64,000 bases of DNA from Mesocentrotus franciscanus (GCA_037976565.1 CP137672.1:20422335-20486334), one strand, 5' to 3'. Positions 1-12,800 are shown, counted from the stretch's first letter. Made by a program: numbers and translations. Notes: a model not told the origin generated them from the letters alone.

Positions 1-1031
1 ATAAATTGCGTTTTTTTCTTCTTTTTTTTCTTAATAAAATCATCTTTATTCAATATTGCTTTCGACTTTGCAAAACATAACGAAACATATATATATATAC
101 ATACATAATATAACCAATAGAATCAACAAGAATATAGCTGATTATACAGGACATGGTGGAACAGATTTTTTTTTTTTAAAGCAACAAAATGTTTTTCCAC
201 CTATTATCAAATGATACAAATTTTTTATTTGTAACATAAATGTACTGTTCAAGAGAACGATAATACCTTAACATGCATTAAAAAGAATTTAGTGATAGTA
301 CGCTATTTTTGCATTTGTTGGAAAAGATATAGTATTTGGCATATAAAATAATAACATTAAATTGAACTCCAACGTTCCCATAAAATCCAAATAAGAAATT
401 AATTTTATTCAAAGTAACTTTATCCTCTAAAATGAAATGTTGGACATCCGCAATAAACCTTCTAATGATTGGGCAATCCCAAAATAAATGTTTTATAGAT
501 TCCACGGATTATAACAAAATGAACATAAGTCTGACTTCGAAATGTTTAATAATTTAAGATATTTATTAACACCAACTATACGATGTATTATCTTTAACTG
601 AAAATAACGGATCTGTGTAGATAAACATGACCTAACAGGAACTAAGAACATTTTAGCCCAGTCTATGTTTGGGATATTTAACAGAGAATTCCATTTATTT
701 ATTGATTTAGGGGGAATAAAAACATGTTGAACACTTAAATTATGAATTTACCGACATATCCTCGTTACCTTCATTATATTTTTAATCATTTCCTCTTGAG
801 CTGTTAGGTCTGCCTCTAAACATTTAGGGATATCATTTTTCCAATTATGGGGAATAGCCGTTTTCATAGAATAAAATTCTACAATATTGTATTCAAACTT
901 ATATTTGTTTCTAAATTGAAAGAAGGTCAAAATATTACCATTTTCGTCAAGAAGATCCGATAATTTAATTATACCTTTGTCATACCATGACTTTATGAAT
1001 AATACTTTTTTGTTTACACGAATCATAGCGT
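1..1031 (-). mobile_element. Tx1/L1-type LINE, 5'-truncated 3' fragment
   Basis: Minus-strand reading gives the C-terminal part of a Tx1/L1-group non-LTR retrotransposon polyprotein in at least three pieces. The segment at 1026-748 contains a KSWYDKG...LSDLLDENG motif typical of this region. A stretch at about 740-510 in another frame contains FQLKIIHRIVGVNK and CSFC. The segment at 505-278 contains HLFWDC. CSFC plus HLFWDC forms the C-terminal Cys/His motif, with a frameshift between its halves. An AATAAA (complement of 45-50) and an A-rich tail (complement of about 10-35) mark the 3' end. The EN and RT domains are absent, as in a truncated insertion. The C-terminal organisation matches the plus-strand LINE at 9.9-15.0 kb, but the residues differ, so it is a different family of the same clade. 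The upstream junction near 1040-1050 adjoins the repeat family of the next region. Confidence 0.72.
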
Positions 1032-1049
1032 TGTTCCATATATTTTGCT

Positions 1050-1735
1050 ACTTCGTAGGCATAGTCTCTAGCATCCAATCAAGGTCCCTGAATTCTTCGT
1101 TCTCCAGAATCACTCATGCGTGACCGTCCAGGCACCATTTTGTCCGCATCGCGCCGTTTTTGAGGCATTTCTTTCGCCCTATACCCACCTCCACTATCAC
1201 AGAAGCTACAAACTTCTTAAAAAATGCTCTGGATAGTCCGAGAGAAGTTCTTTCGTTTGACATGTAGAAACACGGGCGTCATTGAACGCATATCGTTGTG
1301 ACACGATTGTATTTCTAGTATTCTTCTTCTCCCGTTGTTGTCAGGAAATCACATTCATTTTGCACGTAGTGCTTGTTATTCCTATCTAGGTGTTTTACTC
1401 TTGTCCTTTTCTTTCAAATTTGTAGGCATAGTCTCCAGCATCTCATCAAGGTCACGAAGTTCTTCGATTTTTGAAATCGCTCATGCGTAACCATCCAGGC
1501 GCCATTTTGTCTGTTTCTGGTCCGTTTTTAAGGTCTTTCTTTCTTCCTTCCTATCTCCACTATCGTAAATCCTACACAGTTCTAACAAATTCCTTTAAAT
1601 AGTCCAAGAGATGTTCTTTCATCTGCGACGAAAAAACCTGACCTTCAAAATGCCATCTTCGTACTGCAAATTCAAATCCGAAACCGACTCCGTCAAAAAT
1701 CTCTAAAATTCTTGACAAATTTACCCCTAAAAATC
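1050..1735. repeat. Dispersed repeat family, two partial copies (module M)
   Basis: Two direct copies of one non-coding module start near 1050 and 1424. Both carry the line 'GGCATAGTCTC...AGCATC', then an 'ATC(A)AAGGTC' word, then 'CTCATGCGT...CCAGGCGCCATTTTGT'. Further copies begin near 2930, 4176, 4768, 7708 and 8688. No open frame is shared between copies, so no protein is inferred. The function and class of the element are unknown. Confidence 0.7.
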
Positions 1736-1817
1736 TAGAATTGCCATAACTTTCTCATACCATTTTTGTTTCGTCTCAATTTCTTGCAGTATCTTTATCG
1801 CATAATTGCACAAAGCC

Positions 1818-4311
1818 ATGATGAATTTCACGCTCAAATGAATATGCAAAAAATAAATAGCGCCCTCTAAAGTTCTAGGAATTGGCTTTCTTTCTGTGAC
1901 CGTATCTCCATCGTTTCTGGCCAAACCCGTACCTTTTTTTGGATTTAGATACTTGAAGATTTGCCCTTTCCAGCCAAATAAAAAATAATATACCCTTACA
2001 CTGACCAAATTTAAGAAAATTGCGAAATAACTTTAACTTGCTCTAAAGTAACGATCCTTATACCTTCGTCAATGAAACTTTGCACACACATGTATCCAAG
2101 CACGTGAGAATTTTCTGCAAAGTTTGGTAAATTTTGATGACGTCAGCGCAAAGTTATTGCCAAAAGATGAATTTACAAAGCATTACGTAACAGCCCGTTT
2201 AATCCGTGCAGTACATTGCACGTAGATGACATTGGTGTCAAACTGACAGCAATAAAGTGTTCTTTCGAATGATACCAAATACGGTATATGTTCACACAGA
2301 AGGAAGATCCGGAAGTGGTATACTGAGGGAGATGTTAGTTTCCCTGGTAAACTGTAGACCTATCTATGTCTTGTAGTTGGTTGTATTGAAGTTCACGCCG
2401 AAGTAGCAGTAGTTTATCAAAATAGTAGCTATGGCATAAGCTGATCTATTAGCAGTCTAGTTATAGTAGAAATAGTAGTATAAAGTTATGAACAACGTAA
2501 TGATTTTCGCATCCTACCTGCTACCCAATCAGCACCAAATGTTGAGTAAATCGCATGTGAACAAGGGTCACTATACGCAATCCGCTGAGTTTCCGCCTAA
2601 TTATAACACGTATCTGCTATGACGTCATTTTTTTGGGGGACTGCTTTTCGCACCCTTTCCGTCTTTTCCCCCCTTGTAATTATGCATGCGTTTTCTGGGT
2701 GGCTAAACGCATGGCCTCTCGAAGCCGGATTTTTAAATCTGTCAGGGGGGTCATTTTAGACGCCTTTTTATACTCTGCATATGTTTATGTTAGTATATGG
2801 ACGGCCATTAGTGCCACAGCACGCGTCATCACGTGTTCATCATGCACCCAAATCCCATTGGTTTTGCACGCAGTTCTTGCGAGCCCTTTCTAGGTCTTTT
2901 CCTTTATCCCAATTCCTTTCAAACTTCTTTGGCGTAGTCTCTAGCATCCCATCAAGGTCACTTAAATCTTCGTTCTCTGGAATCACACATGCGTGACCAT
3001 CTAGGCGCCATTTTGTTAGTTTCTACGTAACAGCCCGTTAAATGCGTGCGGTACATTGCCATGATGAATTTCACGCTCAAATGAATATGCAAAAAATAAA
3101 TAGCGCCCTCTAAAGTTCTAGGAATTGGCTTTCTTTCTGTGACCGTATCTCCATCGTTTCTGGCCAAACCCGTACCTTTTTTTGGATTTAGATACTTGAA
3201 GATTTGCCCTTTCCAGCCAAATAAAAAATAATATACCCTTACACTGACCAAATTTAAGAAAATTGCGAAATAACTTTAACTTGCTCTAAAGTAACGATCC
3301 TTATACCTTCGTCAATGAAACTTTGCACACACATGTATCCAAGCACGTGAGAATTTTCTGCAAAGTTTGGTAAATTTTGATGACGTCAGCGCAAAGTTAT
3401 TGCCAAAAAAGATGAATTTACAAAGCATTACGTAACAGCCCGTTTAATCCGTGCAGTACATTGCACGTAGATGACATTGGTGTCAAACTGACAGCAATAA
3501 AGTGTTCTTTCGAATGATACCAAATACGGTATATGTTCACACAGAAGGAAGATCCGGAAGTGGTATACTGAGGGAGATGTTAGTTTCCCTGGTAAACTGT
3601 AGACCTATCTATGTCTTGTAGTTGGTTGTATTGAAGTTCACGCCGAAGTAGCAGTAGTTTATCAAAATAGTAGCTATGGCATAAGCTGATCTATTAGCAG
3701 TCTAGTTATAGTAGAAATAGTAGTATAAAGTTATGAACAACGTAATGATTTTCGCATCCTACCTGCTACCCAATCAGCACCAAATGTTGAGTAAATCGCA
3801 TGTGAACAAGGGTCACTATACGCAATCCGCTGAGTTTCCGCCTAATTATAACACGTATCTGCTATGACGTCATTTTTTTTTTGGGGGGGGGACTGCTTTT
3901 CGCACCCTTTCCGTCTTTTCCCCCCTTGTAATTATGCATGCGTTTTCTGGGTGGCTAAACGCATGGCCTCTCGAAGCCGGATTTTTAAATCTGTCAGGGG
4001 GGTCATTTTAGACGCCTTTTTATACTCTGCATATGTTTATGTTAGTATATGGACGGCCATTAGTGCCACAGCACGCGTCATCACGTGTTCATCATGCACC
4101 CAAATCCCATTGGTTTTGCACGCAGTTCTTGCGAGCCCTTTCTAGGTCTTTTCCTTTATCCCAATTCCTTTCAAACTTCTTTGGCGTAGTCTCTAGCATC
4201 CCATCAAGGTCACTTAAATCTTCGTTCTCTGGAATCACACATGCGTGACCATCTAGGCGCCATTTTGTTAGTTTCTACGTAACAGCCCGTTAAATGCGTG
4301 CGGTACATTGC
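1818..4311. repeat. Tandem duplication, two ~1.24-kb units
   Basis: The unit starting at 1818 (CATGATGAATTTCACGCTC) restarts at 3061. The two units run in register to about 3059 and 4311. Internal landmarks keep an offset of 1243-1245 bp, for example AGCACCAAATG at 2531 and 3776. The only differences noticed are in homopolymers: GCCAAAAGATG versus GCCAAAAAAGATG, and a longer T/G run at 3871-3889 than at 2627-2639. The units consist of the same modules as the wider family in 1-9.4 kb. The apparent ORFs inside them are identical between units but are not coding by any recognised motif. Near identity implies a very recent duplication or an assembly artefact. Confidence 0.85.
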
Positions 4312-5190
4312 GTGCAGATAAGAATGGTGTCAAACTGACCGCGAAGAAGTGTCCTTTCGAATGATATCAAATATGGTATATGTTCACACGGAAAATATTG
4401 AGTAAATTACATTTGAACAAGGGTCACTATACAATTTCTGCTGAGTTTCCGCCCTATTATAACACGCATCGGCTATCACGTCATTTTTCAGACTGCAGTT
4501 CGCCCCCTTTCCGTCCTTCTTTTTCCTTGAAATTTTGCAAGCATACTAGTGGCAAAACGCAGGACATCTCAAAGCCGGATTTTTAAATTCTGTCAAGGGG
4601 CCATTTATACTCTGCATGATTATGTTAGTATGGACGGCAGTTAGTGCCACAGCACGCGTCATCATGTGTTCTTCATGCACCCAAATCCCATTCGTTTTGC
4701 ACGCATGCAGTGCTTAAAAACCTTATCTAGGTCCCTTCTAGCTCTTTAGCCTGATTCCTTTCAAATATCGTAGGCGTATTCTCTGATATCTAATCTAGGT
4801 CACCTGACTCTTCGTTCTCAGAAATCACTCATGCGTATCCGTCCAGGCGTAATTTTGTCCGTTTCGGGCCGTTTTAAAGGATTTTCTTTGACTTCCTCGT
4901 AACAAAATCCTGTAGATAGTCCAAGAGATGTTCTTTCATCCGCGACTTATATCCTGCCCTTCAAAATGCCACCTTCGTACTCGAAATTTAAATCCGAAAT
5001 TGAATCCGTCAAAAAATTGCTAAAATTAAGTCTTTTAAATTTGATCTCTAAAAACCGTAAATTGCCATTATGATATCCTTCTAATGCCAACTCCATTTTT
5101 TCTCAAATATTAAAAGTATCTTGATCTTTTCATTCAACACACTCCAGATTAATTTAAAGCTCTATGGTTGATGTAAAAAGCGCCCTCTAA
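4312..5190. repeat. Further diverged copy of the 1-9.4 kb repeat family
   Basis: This stretch continues directly from the tandem duplication and repeats its modules in the same order with more differences. It has the 'TTTCGAATGATA...GGTATATGTTCACAC' box at about 4357-4390, the 'GAGTTTCCGCC...ATTATAACACG' box near 4442-4468, the 'GGACGGCAGTTAGTGCCACAGC' box near 4631, and the 'CTCATGCGTA...CCAGGCG' box near 4830. It is non-coding. Confidence 0.65.
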
Positions 5191-7042
5191 ATTTCTAAAA
5201 TTGTTTTCTTTCTGTTGGCGTAGCTCCATTATGCCTGGCCAAACCCGCATCCTTTTTGTATATATATATATATATATACTGCGCCTAGAAACAAAGTATT
5301 GTGCGCGTTATAATGTGTTGTTTTTATTATTATTTGTCGTGTGTAGAAAGCCCTTTTTGTTAGATTTAGGCAAGACTGTGACGTCACTAGCGATAAATCA
5401 GAAGCTAGAATTGGTTTGGCCGCTTGGGGGCGCTGACATGTCTAGGTGTGCTGCTAATTTCCCTGTGTAGGAAATGTTATATTACCCGGAGATGCCATTG
5501 ATTTTTGTATAATTTCGATACAAGCCCAATGATGTGAGTAAATTATGCATCCTATCTTGAAGTTGAAGCCTTAATGTATTTTTATAGCCTACTGGCTTTA
5601 TAAATTATGAGATTTAAGTGACATTTGTGATGCCTTATAAATGCATATAACCGTGTATAGGTTAAAGTGCACGAGTTCGTGTGTACATGTAATGCACTTG
5701 TAGAAAATGATTCGGGCGTATGGGCATTTACGTTTAGGTATTATTTAGCTTTCAAAGTAAAGATGAATGATATGAAATTATAAGGTGCATATTATGGAGT
5801 TTTGTAGCTCAGTTGGATTATTATGAGTGTGCATGTTCTCTACAAAAGGGAGACGAAATTACTGCCAGCACTAGAAACATTAGTGCAGTGCATGATTTGA
5901 TTAGATATGGAGGGTTTATGTCAAGGTTGAGATTATGAAGGTTGGCCTGTAGACTTCTACATTAATCACAATTTATTCAGTTTATATAACATGAACGACT
6001 ATAATGGTTTATTTAATTGTAACAAGTGTGGAAAGACCCACAGAGTATTATAGATTAAGAGTATGACAATTTATCTTGGTTTAGGCAAAATAACAATATG
6101 AATTAATACAAACAAGTGAACTAGGGTTGCGGTGTTTTACCTTCACTGAGGTGAAGTTTATTTACATCTAGAAAGATATTATTTCATGATAAATGAGTTA
6201 GAATAATGGAGACATACGACTACACAAATGTTTATGTTTACATTAAATTTCAGATTGAATCTGCATTGTTTGCACGGTATCTTCATGGTTAGTCTGGTTC
6301 TATCGTCGATGATGTCGGGGTGTTTTGGAAGTCACATTATTATTTTAGATATAGATTACTTCAAGATATGCGCTCTCCAGCCAAAAAAAAATATATATAT
6401 ATACCCTATATCACTGAGCGACTTTACAAAATTTGCCCTCCAAAGAAAAATAATACATCTAATTCAATAAGTGGGTCTTCAACTCTATAAATCACTCGAA
6501 TATGGACTAAACGATAACGGTTTTGAATGAGGTAAAGATTCATTTTGGTTTTGAAAAAAAAAAATTGTGAAAATATGAAGCCAGCTAGATTCATTTGAAA
6601 GATGTTGGTCAGGTTTCAATGGTCTTTTTGATTAATGCTGATAATATGTTTATTCAATGGTAGTCTTGCGCTCGACTGGCGAGACCAGTGGAGTTACCTA
6701 GCCAGAACAATGGATTTACCGGACCGGGTCTATTGTTCTGGCTTGTTGGGTTTTGGAGTGTGGTCGGTGGATGCTGGCTGGCACTGTGATGTACAGTATT
6801 AGCATCTTACCTGAGGTTCTCTTTTAATATTTTTAATGACGTGAGTTTACTGTCAGTGGTATATACACAGTATGTGTCATATTATTACATGTTCAATGTA
6901 GCATCCAGTCATTGTTATTATCATTCAATAGCTGTTGTTATGAAAACAAATGTTTACTGCACTATTATACAATAAAACGCCCTACTGTGCGGGAAAACTA
7001 CAAATTTAAAAAAAAACGATAACGGTGGTTTCTCTAATCCTT
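5191..7042. other. AT-rich intergenic stretch, no gene seen
   Basis: Short islands of the neighbouring repeat family appear at the edges: 'AAGCGCCCTCTAAA' near 5180 and a copy of the 'CCAGCC...ATATACCCT' box at about 6376-6410. A (TA)n run sits at 5258-5278. Open frames here are short, AT-rich and without recognisable domains. A hairpin of GCCAGAACAAT/ATTGTTCTGGC occupies about 6701-6742. No promoter or exon can be supported. Confidence 0.5.
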
Positions 7043-7324
7043 CCTGGGGGGTGTTTCACAAATAAGGTCGGCTTTAAGTTGGATTTAACTATGGCAGGCC
7101 GTTCATACCACTGTTTGCTCTCCCCATTATGATCTTTAGATAATATTTTTTCCTTCAATAATGAATTATCAAAAATTTAAATTCTGTAGATTTGTGACCA
7201 TGATTTGTACGTCCCTTGAAAGACCAATGCCAGTAAATGTCGAGAGCAAACAGGGACATGAATGGCCTGCCATAGTTAAGTCCAAGTTAAAGTCCATCTT
7301 AGTCTGTGTGAAACACCCCCCTGG
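7043..7324. mobile_element. Palindromic MITE with GGGGGGTGTTTCACA ends
   Basis: The left end (7043 onward) reads CCTGGGGGGTGTTTCACA. The reverse complement of the right end (to 7324) reads CCAGGGGGGTGTTTCACA. The arms continue inward as imperfect inverted copies: TTTAACTATGGCAGGCC..TTCAT..CTGTTTGCTCTC near 7084-7120 pairs with 7235-7280. There is no coding capacity. No convincing target duplication was found. The structure is that of a non-autonomous, foldback-type DNA transposon; the superfamily is not assigned. Confidence 0.7.
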
Positions 7325-7599
7325 TCAATCAAATCGCGATAAAATTTCAAAGATTTGACCTCCAAACTCCTGGCTTGCTTTGAGATTGGATCCAAGGTTT
7401 TATTTCTTTTGGTCTATGAAACTGACCATCTGCATTACTTACTGCACATGCAAGCCTTTTGTATTCATGGTTATATGCAGGTATTCAAGGACTCCTCGCA
7501 GTTTGTCCATGATATGCAGTTGGAGTTACTCGTAATACACGATCAACGCCATTCAATACCCTGGATGATTTTGTTAGTATGGAAGGCCATTTGGGCCAT

Positions 7600-9440
7600 A
7601 GCTCGCGTCATGACATTTTCTTCATTAACCCTAATCCCATTCGTTTTGCACGCAGTGTTTGCGGGCCCTATCTTGGTCCCTTCCTCAATCTTGATTTCTT
7701 TCAAACTTCGTAGTCATAATCTCCGGCATCCAATCGAGGTCACGTTACTCTTCATTCTCCGAAATCTCTCATGCATGACCGTCCAGGTGTCATCTTGTGA
7801 CCGTCAAAATCGACCCCGTCACAAATCGCAAAAACTCTTTATAAATTGATCCCTAGCTAAAGATCGAAAACTTTCTCATATCGATTCCGTTTTGTCTGAA
7901 TTTGTCATAATATCTTGATCTTAACATAGCACACATTCCTTTTGAATTTCACGCCCTAATTGTCATGTATGATATAATTGCGCCCTCTAAAGTTCTGAAA
8001 TGGCTTTCTTTCTGTTGTCGTAGCTCCAGTGTGCCTGGCCGAACCCGTACCCTTTAGATTCTTTAAGATATGCTCTTTCCAGTCAAATAACAAAATATAT
8101 ACCCTATCACTGACCGACTTTGCGAAATCTGCAGTTTTCAATATGTATCTGTACACTTGACAACTCTCTGCCAAGATTGGTAACATTTGATGACGTCATC
8201 GCAAAGTTATCGCCCAAAGTGATTACGTAACAGCACGTTAATGAGTGCAGTATATTGCCTCAATAGATTGTCCTTTCGAATGATACCATATACGGTATAT
8301 GTTCACGCAGAAAATCTTGAGGATTCGCATTTGAACTAGGGTCTCTATACGAATTCCGCTGAGTTTCCACCCAATTATAACACGTATCGGCAGAGAAGTC
8401 ATTTTTTTAGACCGCCCCCTTTCCGTCCTTTTTTCCCTTGAAATTTTGCAAGCGTAGACTGGGTGTCCAAACGCAGGTCATCTCGGAGCCGGATCTTTAA
8501 AATCTGTCAAGGCGGACATTATTGACGTCATTTTATACCCTGCATGATTATATGAGTATGGACGGCCATTTGTGCCACGGCACGCTTCATGTCGTGTTCT
8601 TCATTCACCAAGATCCTATTCGTTTTGCACGCAGGGCTTGTGAACCGTATCTAGGTCCCTTCTGTTATCCCGATTCCTTACAAAATTCGTAGGCATAATC
8701 TCTAGCATCCCATCAAGGTCACTGAACTCTTCGTTTTTTTCCCAAATCACTCATGCGTAACCTTCCAGGGGCCATTTTGTTCGTTTCGGGCCGTTTTTTA
8801 AGCCTTTCTTTTGGCCAACCTATCTCAACTATCCTAGATGCTACAGACTTCTAACAAATTCTAGTCAAAGAGAGGCTCTTTCGTTAGCCTCTTATCGATG
8901 GCCCTGGCGCTGTTGGAGTCCGTAAATTCTGGCGAGCGAAGCGAGCAAGAAACGAGGCGCTTGCGCTGAGGGCCTCTTAACAAGTAACCTAAATTATATA
9001 TTCATGAGACCCGATTTCCTACTGAATTATGCATGCTTACGTGAATAATGTATAACCACCGCAGCGATTGCCCAACAAAGCCCCGGCCAGCCTCACTCTC
9101 ACTGAGGAAATCCGCACAGAGCGGTAGATATTACGTCATAGTAACTCTCTCTGATTGGATGATTTTCACCGAACTTCAGTTGGGTCGGAATATTCGCCAA
9201 ACAAGGAAAAACATAAGAAATTCAGATCACTTGTTAAGAGGCCCCCGGCGCAAGCGCCTCGTATCTGGCTCGGTTCGCTCGCCAGAATTTACGGACTCCA
9301 ACATCGCCAGGGCCATTGACAAGAGGCTACTCTTTCGTCTGTCACGTAAAAACACGGGCGTCAATGCATGCACATCGTTCTGATACGATTGCAATTCTAG
9401 TTTATTCTCTGTTCTTGTTTGGTCTATTGTCGGTCTATTG
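7600..9440. repeat. Long copy of the dispersed repeat family, interrupted
   Basis: This is the most complete unit of the family. It runs from the 'CGCGTCATGAC...' and 'TTTTGCACGCAGT' boxes (7600-7660), through the 'GCGCCCTCTAAAGTTCTG..TGGCTTTCTTTCTGT' box (7980-8020), the 'GTAACAGC.CGTTAA' box (8227), and the 'TATAACACGTATC' box (8375), to the 'CTCATGCGTAACC.TCCAGG' box (8750). The end (9330-9400) matches 1245-1320. The Mutator-like element at 8885-9329 splits it. A possible downstream extension is the 'GGTCTATTGTCGG' word near 9420, which recurs near 26630. Confidence 0.65.
8885..9329. mobile_element. Mutator-like MITE with 9-bp target duplication
   Basis: A 445-bp insert is bounded by long terminal inverted repeats. 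The left end starts TAGCCTCTTATCGATGGCCC and the reverse complement of the right end starts TAGCCTCTTGTCAATGGCCC. Pairing continues for about 110 bp, through GGAGTCCGTAAATTCTGGCG and GGCGCTTGCGC. It is flanked by perfect 9-bp direct repeats, CTCTTTCGT at 8876-8884 and 9330-9338. The paralogous repeat copy at 1245-1262 reads straight through this point without the insert. Long TIRs plus a 9-bp duplication fit the Mutator superfamily; that assignment is inference. There is no transposase ORF. Confidence 0.82.
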
Positions 9441-9441
9441 T

Positions 9442-9868
9442 CTGGGTCGGTCCGAGGCGGTATCCTCTCTGAATATTTTCAAATTGACTTACGGTATTCT
9501 GGTTTATGGAACTTAAGTTTGCGTTTTGTGATCATGTATATTATGCTTTGAAAAAAAAGTGATTTCATAACTTTAGTCACTTAATTTTGTACATAAATTT
9601 GATGTTTTGGGTTTCAGGACCTGATAATTGATTTTGATATTTGATATATCTATATTTCTTTCACTTTCGTTCATTCGATTATTCCAATCTAATTTATGTT
9701 CACTAAGTCACCTGCCTAGTTGTCATTTTTAGTTGTTGGTTATGTCAACCACATACACTGTACTTCTATTTGTGTATTCATCATATTGTCGATCTGAGAA
9801 CAGATACTGATTTATGATATAACAAGATGAGCGAGTATGTGCATATTGTTGTATTAAGAACAGATTTG
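9442..9868. repeat. Duplicated segment, copy A part 1
   Basis: This stretch matches 26850-27270 almost throughout. Shared landmarks are CCTCTCTGAATATTT, CTGGTTTATGGAACT, GGTTTCAGGACCTGATAAT, TTTCACTTTCGTTCATTCG and TTATGTTCACTA.GTCACCT. It ends at the LINE insertion point, and the match resumes at 15023. No coding potential is evident. Confidence 0.8.
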
Positions 9869-9875
9869 TGCGAGG

Positions 9876-12800
9876 GATACGTGAAGTGCTGAAGCGAAAG
9901 AAAATACTCCTTTGGCTCCATCGCCAAAAGTGTGACATAGCATTTTTGCAAGAGACTTTTTTGTCAAGAAAATATTGTATCTAAAGAATGGAAAGGACTT
10001 TGTTTGTTTGATAATGGTACAAACCATTCCAAAGGTGTAGCAATTTTAGTCAGGGAAAATCTTCCTATTACTGTCATCGACACATATTTCAAAGGTGATT
10101 GTAGGTCTATTGCATTAAGATTTTCGTATCAAGATCAAATGTATTTGTGTTTGAATGTGTATGCCCCAGCGAAAAATACACTGAAGGAACATTTCTATTC
10201 ATCTTTATGTATATGGGTGAAAAAGATTAGAAAACAAAATGACGTTATGATCGCAGGTGGAGACTGGAATTGTGTACAAAACAAAAAACTAGACACAAGT
10301 GGAGTCTCATATGCATACTTACCAAAACAGAATTTTGTTAAATTTCGGAAAAATAATAACTTAGTAGATGTGTGGAGGAAAATGTTCCCAGAGAGGAAAC
10401 AGTTTACGTGGAGGCAGCTGTCATTAAACATCTATTCAAGACTAGATTATTGGCTCATGTCGAAAGAGCACTTTTCATATATTTATTCAATCGACATAAA
10501 ACCAGTGTGGAAGTGTGATCATAACGGGGTATCCATGAAATTTAAAATATTAGCACAAAGTAGGGGAAATGGTTGTTGGAAACTGAATAATTCTATCCTG
10601 AAAGATGAAGTGTTTAAAGAAAATGTTACACGCAATATTCGTAAGGTTAATACTGAATTTATTCATTTTGATAAACAGCTCAGGTGGGAAATGTGTAAAA
10701 TTAAAATTAAAGAATTTAGTATAAAATAAACAGCTGATGTTAATAAAAGAAAAAAGAAATATATTGCTAATATGGAAAGTGAATATGATAACTTGTGTAA
10801 GAAAATAGATGAGGGTTTATGTGCACATGATATAGATAAAATGAAGGTCTTGAGACAAAAGATAGACAAGTGGTATGAATATCAGTGCAAAGGTGCATTT
10901 GTGAGATCTCGGGCAAGATGGCTTGAATTGGGTGAAAAGTCAACAAAATATTTTCTTCGGCTTGAAAAGGCCAAAGGGAAAAAGAAAGAAATAGATTGTC
11001 TTGAGACTAACGGGAAAATTAGCAAAGATGAACAGAAAATTTTGACAGGTATACGAGAATTTTATTGTAAACTCTATAAGGGAAATAATACCGGGGCTGG
11101 GTTTACAGAATACATATCTGATATCCACTTAAATGTTTTGAATGAAGAAGATGCAAATTTATGTGAGGGAAAAATTACAGAGAATGAATGCTGGGAAGCA
11201 TTGAAGTCAATGAAGATGAACAAATCACCTGGAAGCGATGGACTCAGTGTTGAATTTTATAAATGCTTCTGGGGGATATCAAACAAATGGTAATTGACAG
11301 TCTGAATGAGGGTTACGACAACAAACAGTTGTCTTGTACACAAAGTCAAGCTATTCTTACTTTATTATATAAGAAAGGTAACAAAAATGTTTTAGATAAT
11401 TGGCGACCTATTTCGCTTTTAAACGTTGATTATAAACTTGCAGCCCGTATTTTTTCAATTAGATTACAGAAAGTAATCTACAAACTTGTATCACACGATC
11501 AGGCTGGTTTTTTTTTTAAACCGCTCTGCATCTGAATGTACCAGATTTATTCAGGATACTATTGATTATTGCCTTTTTGCAAAAAAAACCAGTTGTTATG
11601 ATGTTCTTGGATTTCAAAAAAGCGTTCGATACTATTAGACAAGATTTTTTATTGTCCTTGTTGCGGGAACTTGAATTTAAAGATTCGTTTTTAAGATGGA
11701 TTCAAACTTTATATGATGGTGCTCATGGTCGTGTTTTAAATTTTGGCTGGATATCCGAGAAATTCGCAATAGAAAGAGGCGTTAGGCAAGGTTGCCCACT
11801 TTCTCCCCTTTTATTTATAATCATTGCAGAGGTTTTAGCTATTAAAATTAAACAAAACACCAAAATAGAGGGAATCCAAGTCCCATACTTCAATGAAGAC
11901 AAATCTGATTTTAAAGATATACGTATCGTTCAGTATGCAGACGATACGACGATTATTACTAATTCTGTTCAATTTGTTAAAGAAATAATGAAAGAAGTAG
12001 AAATGTTTGGAGAACATGCGGGACCAAAAATTAACTGGACCAAATCAAATTTTATGAAACTTAATATAAATGACGATGAAGTTGAAGATTTATATTTTAC
12101 CGAAGACCCTATAAAATGTCTTGGTATATATGTAGGTGAACATTCTTTTGACGTTCAAAATTTAAACTGGGAAAGTAAAGTAGAGAAAATAAAGAATACC
12201 CATAGGAAAGAAATGAGTCTGCCGCATACTCCTGCGGCAGATCATCCGCAGATCTGCAGCAGACCTGCCGCAGACAGTCATCTTTTTCACATGCAAATTA
12301 ATTTTGCCGCAGACTTTCCACACCCTTGCCGCATACTCTTTCAGTATGATGAAGAGTCTGCGACAGGTCTGCCGCAGACTCTTCTTTATGGATATTCATA
12401 GAAAAGGCTATGACAAAGAGTCTGCGGCAGATCTGCCGCAGACTCTTTATCATGAATATTCATAGAAAAGGCTAAGACAAAGAGTCTGCGGCAGATCTGC
12501 CGCAGACTATTCATCATGAATATTCATATCCCATATAGACCTGCTGCAGACTTTCCGCATACTCTTTCATATCCACCCCAGTGGAAGTGGCAATTAAAGT
12601 ATGCAGTCTTGCAGGAAGGCTGCTGGAGAGCCATGGCATGCATTGCATCATTACATTCTAGCACCTTGAAGTAGAAACAGCTAGAACAGGCAGAATTGCT
12701 TCAAAAATTCCACAAATGTGGGTTTAACACAATGCAGAAGTAGAGTATGCAGGTAGAAATACAATAACTGCATACACATAGTCCAGAGTAGAGTCACAGA

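Noticed and set aside
2633..4248. Pairs of identical 71-93-codon ORFs
   Set aside because: Identity comes from the 1.24-kb tandem duplication; diverged copies of the same repeat elsewhere do not keep these frames open.
5803..5860. tRNA-like TGTAGCTCAGTTGGATTAT
   Set aside because: Good A-box resemblance, but no B box or acceptor stem within tRNA distance.
6701..6742. Hairpin GCCAGAACAAT...ATTGTTCTGGC as a small RNA
   Set aside because: Only an 11-bp stem, with no promoter or conservation evidence.
7355..7849. 164-codon ORF
   Set aside because: It overlaps the dispersed non-coding repeat family, has no domain, and is not kept in other copies.
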